Position numbers and translations under genes: made by a program. A stretch of 32,723 bases of DNA from Actinomycetota bacterium (GTDB lineage: Bacteria > Actinomycetota > UBA4738 > HRBIN12). Below, piece by piece: positions 25,545-32,723 of the stretch. The stretch lies in NCBI GenBank assembly GCA_016201135.1, contig JACQDK010000029.1, forward strand, positions 1 to 32,723. Direction: 5' to 3'. Position 1 is the stretch's first letter, and each line of letters opens with the position of its first letter. The notes beneath the pieces are model-generated. The model saw only the letters and a program-made list of their open reading frames with translations, made no database searches and was not told where the DNA came from.

Positions 25545-26312
25545 TCAGGCCTCCGCGCGGCGCAGGGCTCGGACGATGCGCAGGGCGACCTGCGCGGCCC
25601 CGAAGCCGTTGTCGATGTTCACGACCGCGACCCCGGGCGCGCATGAGGACAGCATCCCCAGGAGCGCGGCGAGGCCTTCGAAGGAAGCCCCGTACCCGAC
25701 GGAGGTCGGGACCGCGACGACCGGCGTGGACGTCAGCCCTGCGATCACCGAGGGAAGCGCACCCTCCATGCCGGCGACCACCACCACGCAGTCGACGCGC
25801 TCGAAGTCGCCCCGGTGCTCCAGGACTCGGTGCACGCCGGCCACTCCCACGTCGCCGATCCGCAGCGCCGCGCAGCCGCTGGCCTCGATCGTGAGCGCGG
25901 CCTCCTCCGCCACCGGCTGGTCCGACGTGCCGGCCGACACGACGGCCACCTCTCCCGGGGGGGCGCCGGCGCCGGCACGTTTGACAAGGACCAGCCCGGA
26001 CCGCTCGTCGTAGCGAGCTCCCGGAACCGCCTCGAGGACGGCCTCGGCCTGCTCGGGAGCGGCGCGGGTCACCAGCACGGCGCCGGCGGAGCGCGAGGCG
26101 AGAGCTCGCGCGACGTCCGCGACCTGCGCGGGCGTCTTGCCCGGTCCGTACACCGCCTCGGGCTGGCCGGTGCGGAGCTCCCTGTGATGGTCGACGCGCG
26201 CGCCGGGCACGGACTCGTAGGGAAGGTCCCGCAGGCCCTCCAGCGCCTCGTCCACCGAGGCGCGCCCGGCGGCTACGTCGTCCAGCAATCGCGAGAGGGT
26301 TCGTTCGTCCAC
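25545..26312 (-). CDS. larB: LarB, PurE-like nickel-pincer cofactor carboxylase
   Basis: PEAVYGPGKTPAQV...VVSAGTSDQPVAEEAALTIEASG...DVGVAGVHRVL...VVVVAGMEGALPSVIAGLTSTPVVAVPTSVGYGASFEGLAALLGMLSSCAPGVAVVNIDNGFGAA. Confidence 0.94.
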   Translation of the reverse strand: MDERTLSRLLDDVAAGRASVDEALEGLRDLPYESVPGARVDHHRELRTGQPEAVYGPGKTPAQVADVARALASRSAGAVLVTRAAPEQAEAVLEAVPGARYDERSGLVLVKRAGAGAPPGEVAVVSAGTSDQPVAEEAALTIEASGCAALRIGDVGVAGVHRVLEHRGDFERVDCVVVVAGMEGALPSVIAGLTSTPVVAVPTSVGYGASFEGLAALLGMLSSCAPGVAVVNIDNGFGAAQVALRIVRALRRAEA

Positions 26313-26326
26313 CAGGAACGTCAGCG

Positions 26327-26332
26327 TATACT
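26327..26332 (+). promoter_or_regulatory. Possible -10 element for the DUF4446-bactofilin-serS transcript
   Basis: TATACT with weak -35-like TTCGTC 17 bp upstream; AT-rich relative to surroundings. Confidence 0.3.
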
Positions 26333-26389
26333 ATCGGTCCTCTCGCGAAAACCGCAGGTAGATGGCCTGATTCCGAGGGGCCCCCGACC

Positions 26390-26896
26390 ATGGCCGAGAT
26401 GACGTTCTCCACGCAGACGCTCAGCCTGATGGCGCTCAGCGCGCTCGGGCTTGCCGCGCTCGCCCTCCTGTTCTCTGTCGCGGGGGGCGCGGGGCGCCGC
26501 GGGCGCGAGCCGGGCGGCCCGATCCGCCTGGACGACACCCTCCGAGGCGTGCTCCAGGGCCAGGCGAACCAGATCAAGCGCCTGGAGGAGGCCGTTCGCG
26601 CGCTGAACCGCATCGACAAGAAGCAGGACGCGCAGATCCGTGGCAGCATCCGCAACGTGGCGCTGTTGCGGTACGACGCGTTCGAGGACGTCGGCGGGCG
26701 ACTCTCGTTCTCCTGCGCGCTCCTGGACGACGATGGGTCCGGCGTGGTCCTCACGTCGATCAACGGGCGGCAGGAGACGCGGGTGTACGCGAAGCCGATC
26801 ACCGAGGGGCGCAGCTCCCACAACCTCTCCGTCGAGGAGGGGGAGGCGGTACGGCAGGCGCTCTCGACGCCGGAGGAGACTGTGAGGGCACGATGA
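26390..26896 (+). CDS. DUF4446-like protein
   Basis: N-terminal TM then LKRLEEAVRALNRIDKKQDAQIRGSIRNVALLRYDAFEDVGGRLSFSCALLDDDGSGVVLTSINGRQETRVYAKPI (from the translated ORF). Confidence 0.8.
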   Translation: MAEMTFSTQTLSLMALSALGLAALALLFSVAGGAGRRGREPGGPIRLDDTLRGVLQGQANQIKRLEEAVRALNRIDKKQDAQIRGSIRNVALLRYDAFEDVGGRLSFSCALLDDDGSGVVLTSINGRQETRVYAKPITEGRSSHNLSVEEGEAVRQALSTPEETVRAR

Positions 26897-27378
26897 TCTG
26901 GAAGCGCGAGGATAGCGAGGGGCCCGAGGAGGCCGCCCCCACGAAGCGACGGGAGGAGCCAGCGATGGCGGAGCAGAGCGGTGAGGTCACGATCGTCGGA
27001 CAGGGCGCGAAGCTCGAGGGCACCATCGTGTCGGTCGGTTCGCTGAGGATCGACGGCCAGGTCAAGGGGCAGGTCAACGCCGACGGCGACGTGTCGCTCT
27101 CGCCGCAGAGCCAGGTCGAGGCCGACATCCGCGCCCAGAACGTGACCGTCGCGGGCCGGTTCAAGGGCAACATCATCGTGAAGGGCAAGGCGCACCTTGC
27201 CCGCGGCGGGCGCATCGACGGCAACGTCACGTCGAAGACCCTCGTGGTCGAGGAGGGCGGGATCTTCCACGGGCAGAGCATCATGGACGGTGCGCCCGCG
27301 GCGCCCCAGGCCGGCCAGCACGCCGCGCAACCCGCCGCCGCTGCCAGCGAGAAGGCCGAGCAGGTGAAGGTCACCTAG
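26893..27378 (+). CDS. Bactofilin
   Basis: VTIVGQGAKLEGTIVSVGSLRIDGQVKGQVNADGDVSLSPQSQVEADIRAQNVTVAGRFKGNIIVKGKAHLARGGRIDGNVTSKTLVVEEGGIFHG. Confidence 0.92.
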   Translation: MIWKREDSEGPEEAAPTKRREEPAMAEQSGEVTIVGQGAKLEGTIVSVGSLRIDGQVKGQVNADGDVSLSPQSQVEADIRAQNVTVAGRFKGNIIVKGKAHLARGGRIDGNVTSKTLVVEEGGIFHGQSIMDGAPAAPQAGQHAAQPAAAASEKAEQVKVT

Positions 27379-28752
27379 ATGCTGGACGTCCGGGCGATCC
27401 GGGAGAACCCGGAGCCGTTCCGCAAGGGCCTGGCGCGGAGGAACCTCGCCCAGGCCGTGGACGAGCTGCTGGCGGTCGACGAGCGCCGCCGGGGGCTAAC
27501 CCGGCGCGTCGAGGAGCTCCGCGCCGAGCAGAACCGTGCGTCCAAGGCTATCGGCGGGGCCGACGGCGACGCGAAGCGGAAGCTGATCGACGAGGTGAGC
27601 CTGGTGAGCGCCGAGCTGAAGGAGCTGGAGCCCGAGCTCACCGAGGTGGACGCCGCGCTCACCGACCTCCTGGCCAAGACGCCGAACGTGCCGCACGACT
27701 CGGCGCCCGACGGCTGGACGGACGAGGACGCCGTCGAGGTGCGCCGGAACCACGACGAGCCTCCGACGTTCGACTTCGCTCCGAAGGATCACGCGGAGCT
27801 GGGTGAGCTCCTCGGCGTGCTCGACACCGATCGCGGTGCGCGAACCAGCGGCTCGAGGTTCGTATATCTGCTGGGTGACATCGTGTTCCTTCAGTTCGCG
27901 CTGGTGCGCCACGCGATGGACGTCCTACAGGTCAAGGGCTTCACGCCGGTGATCCCGCCCGTGCTGGTCCGCGAGGAGGCGATGTACGGCACGGGGTTCC
28001 TTCCGACCGACGCCGTGAACATCTATAGGACCGACGAGGACGAGCTCTATCTGGTCGGAACGTCGGAGGTTCCGCTCGCCGCGTTCCGCATGGGCGAGAT
28101 CCTCGAAGAGGCCGAGCTGCCTGCTCGGTACGCGGGGTACTCGACGTGCTTCCGGCGCGAGGCCGGCTCGTACGGCAAGGACCTGGGGGGCATGTTCCGC
28201 GTGCACCAGTTCGACAAGGTCGAGATGTTCTCGTTCTGCTCGCCGGAGGCGAGCTGGGACGAGCACGAGTACCTGGTTTCGATCGAGGAGGAGATCATCG
28301 GGAACCTCGATCTGCCGTACCGCGTGGTGAACATCGCGGCCGGCGACCTGGGCGGCAGCGCCGCGAAGAAGTACGACATAGAGGTGTGGCTGCCCGGCCA
28401 GCAGAGGTACCGGGAGCTGACGTCGTGCTCCAACTGCACCGACTACCAGGCGCGACGGATGCGGACGCGCATGCGTCGCGCCGGGGGCTCGGTGGAGGTG
28501 CTCCACACGCTGAACGGCACCGCGACCGCGATCGGGCGGACGCTGATCGCGATCCTCGAGAACCACCAGCGCGCCGACGGATCGGTGGAGCTGCCCGAGA
28601 AGCTCCACGCGTACCTTCCGGAGTCGCTCCGGGTGCCCGATACACGATGTCCCAGGGCTCGCTGGTCTCGTTGCAGTGGTCGGATAGCGCCATCACGCGC
28701 TCACGGTCGTCCGGGTGGATCATCCGCTGGAAGTGCTCCGGCTCTCCGATGA
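27379..28752 (+). CDS. serS: Seryl-tRNA synthetase; authentic to about 28635, then an aberrant tail to 28752
   Basis: MLDVRAIRENPEPFRKGLARRN...GTGFLPTD...YLVGTSEVPLAAF...CFRREAGSYGKDLGGMFRVHQFDKVEMF...ELTSCSNCTDYQARRM...AIGRTLIAILENHQRADGSVELPEKLHAYLPESLRV. Confidence 0.9.
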   Translation: MLDVRAIRENPEPFRKGLARRNLAQAVDELLAVDERRRGLTRRVEELRAEQNRASKAIGGADGDAKRKLIDEVSLVSAELKELEPELTEVDAALTDLLAKTPNVPHDSAPDGWTDEDAVEVRRNHDEPPTFDFAPKDHAELGELLGVLDTDRGARTSGSRFVYLLGDIVFLQFALVRHAMDVLQVKGFTPVIPPVLVREEAMYGTGFLPTDAVNIYRTDEDELYLVGTSEVPLAAFRMGEILEEAELPARYAGYSTCFRREAGSYGKDLGGMFRVHQFDKVEMFSFCSPEASWDEHEYLVSIEEEIIGNLDLPYRVVNIAAGDLGGSAAKKYDIEVWLPGQQRYRELTSCSNCTDYQARRMRTRMRRAGGSVEVLHTLNGTATAIGRTLIAILENHQRADGSVELPEKLHAYLPESLRVPDTRCPRARWSRCSGRIAPSRAHGRPGGSSAGSAPALR

Positions 28753-31024
28753 GCTCGTCCGGGAGGTAACCCAGCACGTGCTCGATCTGGGGGCCGACGT
28801 AGACGGTGCGGGTGTGGCCCTCCACGTCCGTGACGTCGATCCACGGGATCGCGGGCACGCCCTCAACCAGGCTGCGGTAGCGCTCCTCTGATTCGCGCAG
28901 GATCGACTCCGTCTCCTTGCTTGCGGTGATGTCGATGAACGCCCCCTGGAAGGTGAAGCCCCGGCCCCTATCGTCCCGCGTCAGCACGCCGCCGGTGTCG
29001 TGCACCCACACGATGCGTCCGTCGCGCGCGATCAATCGGTACTCGATCGACCACGGCTCGACCGTCTCACCGAGCCTGCGGAACATGTCCTGCATCCGGC
29101 TCCGGTCGTCGGGATGGATGCTCCGCATCCACAGGTCGGATCCGTCAACCCACTCCTTCGGCGCGTAGCCGAGGATCCGCTCGACCCGCGGGCTGATGTA
29201 CGTCACCATGCCGGGCGCGTCCGGCTCGGGGCTGCGCTCCAGCGCGTAGGTGATGATCGGCCCGATCTCGGCGAGCTGGCGGTACCGGGCCTCGGCCTCA
29301 ACGGCCTTGTCCTCGGCGGCCTTGCGCGCCGTGATGTCCAGGAAGACGCCCTGGAACAGCTTCGGTTGCCCGAGCTTGTCGCGCGAGATCATCCGGGCCT
29401 GGTCCAGCACCCACACCACGTGTCCGTCTCGCGCGAGGTACCGGTACTCCTCCGAGAACGGCCTGCCGGTGGCCTCGCTCCGAGCGGTGGCCCCGGTGAC
29501 GCGCTCGAGGTCGTGCGGGTGGATCCGGTCGTACCACATGTACTCCTGGATCCACTCCTCGGGAGCGAAGCCCAGCAGCTGCTCGATCTGGGGGCTGATG
29601 TAGTCGCGGGAAGGCTCCCCGTCCTTGCCCGGATCGACCTCCCACATGTAGACGACGGCCGGCAGCTGCTCGATGAGATCGCGGTACCGCTCTTGCGTCT
29701 CGCGCAGCTCCCGCTCGACGCGACGGCGCTCACCGATCTCGAGGGACATCATCTCGTTCGCCTCGGCCAGATCGGTCGTGCGCTCGAGCACGCGGAGCTC
29801 CAGGTCGTCGTTCGCGCGGCGGAGCTCGTCCTCCAGCTCCTTCTGCGCTGTTATGTCCAGCATCACGCCCTGCCAGATCAGCGGATGACCGAGATCGTCC
29901 CGGATCAGGACGGCCTGGTCGCTCACCCACACGGCCCGACCGTCGGAGGCGATCAACCGGTACTCGCGGGCCCAGGGTTCGCCCGTCTCGTTGTGCCGGT
30001 CGTACTCGGCGAGCTCGATCTCGCGGTCGTCGGGGTGCAGGAGCTCCACCCAGATGTCAGGCTGGTCCAGCCACTCCCGGCGCGAGTAGCCCAGGACGTC
30101 CTCGACTTGGCGGCTCACGTAAAGGGTGCGCCGCTCGTCGTCCGGGCCCATCTCGTAGACCACCGCCGGGATGCCTTCGACAAGCGCGCGGTGCCGCTCC
30201 TCGGAGCGGCGGAGCGCCTCCTGGGTCTCCTTCTGGTGGGTGATGTCCAGCAGCACGCCCTGCCAGAAGATAGGTTTGCCGTCCTCGTCGAGGATCGGGA
30301 TCGAGTTGTCGCTCACCCACACGACCGAGCCGTCGGGTCGGACGAACCGGTATTCCTCGGCGAACGGCTCGCCGGAAGCGCTCGCCGCGTCCAGCGCGGC
30401 GATCACCCGCTCGCGGTCGCCGGGGTGGACCGTGCTGGTCCACTGCTCGCCGTGCGCCATGTACCACTCGGGAGGGCGTCCCAGGATCTGCTCGACGCTG
30501 GGAGACACGTACAGGCTCGCGGGGGCCGGCTCGTAGGAGTCGATGTAGACGACGGCCGGGAGCTGTTCGACGAGCGCCCGATACTTGGCCTCCGAGGCCC
30601 GGAGCCACCGCTCGGCCTCCTTCTCGGCGGTGACGTCGAACATCACGCCCTCCCAGAACAGGGGCGAGCCGTCGCCGCCTCGCACGAGCAGGGCGGCGTC
30701 GCGGACCCACACGACCCCGCCGGCGGCCGAGATCGCCCGGTACTCGCAGTGGAAGGACCCGGAGGTGTCCGCCGCGAGCGAGGCTTCCTCCACCGCGGCG
30801 CGATCATCGGGGTGCACGACTTCGCCCAGCCAGAGCGCGGGCTCCGATAGCCACCGATCGGTGGCGTGGCCAAGCAGCTTCTGAACCTGGGGGCTCACGT
30901 AGAGCATGTGCTGCGGGGTGCCCGTGGACGCGATGTAGGCCACCGCGGGGATGCGCTCGATCAGCGTCCGGAAGTCCGCTTCGATCGGCTGCCCGGGCTC
31001 CGCGGGAAGCGGTTGATCGTCCAC
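28295..31024 (-). CDS. Multi-PAS sensor protein (about six PAS domains), truncated near 28637; remaining ORF is antisense of serS
   Basis: MDDQPLPAEPGQPIEADFRTLIERIPAVAYIAS... repeated PAS/PAC units (IPAVVYE..., LPAVVYM..., EYRLIARDGRIVWVHD...DITASKE); homology stops at ...ETSEPWDIVYR. Confidence 0.85.
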   Translation of the reverse strand: MDDQPLPAEPGQPIEADFRTLIERIPAVAYIASTGTPQHMLYVSPQVQKLLGHATDRWLSEPALWLGEVVHPDDRAAVEEASLAADTSGSFHCEYRAISAAGGVVWVRDAALLVRGGDGSPLFWEGVMFDVTAEKEAERWLRASEAKYRALVEQLPAVVYIDSYEPAPASLYVSPSVEQILGRPPEWYMAHGEQWTSTVHPGDRERVIAALDAASASGEPFAEEYRFVRPDGSVVWVSDNSIPILDEDGKPIFWQGVLLDITHQKETQEALRRSEERHRALVEGIPAVVYEMGPDDERRTLYVSRQVEDVLGYSRREWLDQPDIWVELLHPDDREIELAEYDRHNETGEPWAREYRLIASDGRAVWVSDQAVLIRDDLGHPLIWQGVMLDITAQKELEDELRRANDDLELRVLERTTDLAEANEMMSLEIGERRRVERELRETQERYRDLIEQLPAVVYMWEVDPGKDGEPSRDYISPQIEQLLGFAPEEWIQEYMWYDRIHPHDLERVTGATARSEATGRPFSEEYRYLARDGHVVWVLDQARMISRDKLGQPKLFQGVFLDITARKAAEDKAVEAEARYRQLAEIGPIITYALERSPEPDAPGMVTYISPRVERILGYAPKEWVDGSDLWMRSIHPDDRSRMQDMFRRLGETVEPWSIEYRLIARDGRIVWVHDTGGVLTRDDRGRGFTFQGAFIDITASKETESILRESEERYRSLVEGVPAIPWIDVTDVEGHTRTVYVGPQIEHVLGYLPDELIGEPEHFQRMIHPDDRERVMALSDHCNETSEPWDIVYRAPGATPEGTRGASRAAPPIRRRAGGSRGSRSASARSRSRCRSACGAPPPSPRRDACASASVAPGSRCSWSTTSAPGTSAGRAATPLCRTSSRRCRPGRRPRCSPRGTADRGSR

Positions 31025-31128
31025 CGCGACAGATTAGCGAGCCTCGGCGAGGATGGCGAAACGTCACGTGGCTGCGCGTGCTCGAACCGCCCCCAGCGGG
31101 ATCCGGAGCGGCTCGCCGCTTCCGGTCC

Positions 31129-32723
31129 TCAGCCGGGAAGCCGGAACGCGACGGCTCCGTCGAGCACGGTCATCCAGATCCTCAGGTCTGCCAGCCCCTC
31201 CGTCGCTGCGAACGGATCGCCATCGAGGACGGCGAGGTCCGCCAGCTTCCCGGGCTCCAGCGAGCCGAGGCGATCCTCCATGCCGATGGCGAACGCGGCT
31301 TCGATGGTGTGGGCACGGATCGCCTCCTCGACGGCGAGGGCCTGGTCCGTCCCGATCGGCTCCCCCTGAAGCGTCCGCCTGGAGACCGCGGCCGCGATCG
31401 TGTCGAGGGGCCTGTAGGAAGCGACATCGGAGTCACTGCTCAGCACCACCCTGATGCCCAGCTCGAGCTCCCTGCGAAGGGGCTGGAGGCCATGAGCGCG
31501 CTCGCCCAGGCGGACCAGGAACTCGTCGCCGCTGTCGTGGAGATACCGCGGCTGGCTCACCGCGATGACCCCGAGCCCCCCCATGCGCCCGAGCTGATCC
31601 GGGGTCGGGAAGCCCGCGTGCTCGATCCGGAACCTCGGGTCCTCGCGAGGGCGGTCTCGCTGGGCGGCTTCGAAGGCGTCGAGGACGATCCCGATGGCCC
31701 GATCGCCCTGGGCGTGCACGCCCACCTGCCAACCGAGCGAGTGGGCGCGAGTGATCATGTCTCGGAGCTCGTCGGGTTCGTGATACAGGGACCCCCCGAA
31801 CTCCCCCTTCTCCCCGTACGGCTCCGAGAACGCGGCCGTTCCCCCGATCAGAGAGCCGTCCGCGTAGAACTTTCATCGGCCCCAGCCGGAGGAGATCGTC
31901 TCCGAACGGGCCGGCGAGCCCGAGCGACGCGTAGTCCTCCAGCTGGTGCGAGAGGGGCATGCAGACGGTCCGGACGTGGAGCTTGCCGAGGCGGCGGGCC
32001 TCCCGGTAGGCCTCCAGCTCCCTGCTCGTCACCTGGGCGTCGCAAACGGTGGTCAGCCCGGCCGCCAGGTAGGCCTTGCCCGCTCGCTCAACGTCCGCGA
32101 CCAGCTGAGCGAGCGGCGCCTCGTTGTGGAAGTTCGGGCCGTGATCGCCGATGTCGACGGCGATGGGCTGCACGAGGCCCATCGCGGCGTCGAGGAAGAG
32201 CCCGGTGGGACGACCGCGCCGGTCGCGTTCGAGGCGGCCGCCCTTGGGGTCCGGCGTATCCTCCGAGACGTCGCGGAGCGCGAGGACGGCGCTGTTCACC
32301 AGCGCGTAGTGGCCGGAGACGTGCTGGACCACGACGGGGTGCCGATCGCTGGCCGGGTCAAGGTCCCAGCGCGTGGGTTCGCGGTCGTACTTCGCGTGGT
32401 CGAACCCGAAAGCGTGGATCCACGCCCCGTCTGGGGTCTCGCGCGCGGCGGCCTCGATGGCGGCGACCAGGTCCTGCACGCTCGCCACCTTCGGATAGCG
32501 CACATCGACCGATCCCAGCGACTGGCCGGTCGCCAGGAAGTGGTTGTGGGCGTCGATGAACCCCGGCAGGACCGTCCTGCCGCCGAGGTCGAGCCGGTCC
32601 GCGTCGGGGAAGGCGCCGAGCACCTCTTCGTCGCCGACCGCCATGATCCGGCCACGATCCACGGCGACCGCGGAGGCCCACCTGTCTTGCGCGTCGGCCG
32701 TGTAGACGCGGCCGCCGAAGAAG
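31129..32723 (-). pseudogene. YtcJ-like amidohydrolase, 5' end beyond window, 1-nt frameshift near 31869-31874
   Basis: FFGGRVYTADAQDRWASAVAVDRGRIMAVGDEE...VLPGFIDAHNHFLATG...LGPMK | (other frame) FYADGSLIGGTAAFSEPYGEKGEFGGSLYHEPDELRDMITRAHSLGWQVGVHAQGDRAI...RIEHAGF...SSDSDVASYRPLDTI. Confidence 0.82.

Noticed and set aside
29000-30850. 616-aa plus ORF
   Set aside because: Antisense shadow of the PAS array; its apparent repeats reflect the PAS repeats.
31078-32559. 493-aa plus ORF
   Set aside because: Antisense shadow of the amidohydrolase, ending in Arg/Gly/Pro low-complexity sequence.

Overview
GC-rich chromosomal window, most likely Actinomycetota-like. The main basis is a minus-strand fhaA-fhaB-pstP-rodA-pbpA-pknB block with a tRNA-Leu(CAG) upstream of fhaA, a layout I recall from Actinobacteria. 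After it come: an ECF sigma / membrane beta-propeller pair bracketed by two 82-bp identical tRNA-Leu copies; a PIN/RHH toxin-antitoxin pair; an FAD oxidoreductase; a SoxR regulator divergent from a questin-oxidase-like gene; an OsmC + Cys-rich mini-protein operon; an ECF sigma / zinc anti-sigma / ArsM-like methyltransferase cluster; TPR and REC-histidine kinase genes; an ABC exporter; a three-cupredoxin NirK-like protein; larC-larB; DUF4446-bactofilin-serS; a multi-PAS protein; and an amidohydrolase. The points most worth a second look are: (1) an in-frame TGA in the ArsM-like gene exactly where the family has a catalytic Cys, with the reading frame continuing beyond it (candidate selenocysteine, complicated by an upstream deletion); (2) the tRNA-Leu direct repeats around the ECF/propeller cassette; (3) a SoxR-type operator in a 19-bp-spacer promoter aimed at the questin-oxidase-like gene; (4) a nested three-way-junction-like inverted repeat at 20306-20356. 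Several genes carry large out-of-frame deletions or 1-nt frameshifts (pknB, arsM-like, the serS/PAS junction, propeller, amidohydrolase), so assembly error must be excluded first. All family calls come from reading the translations; no database search was run.
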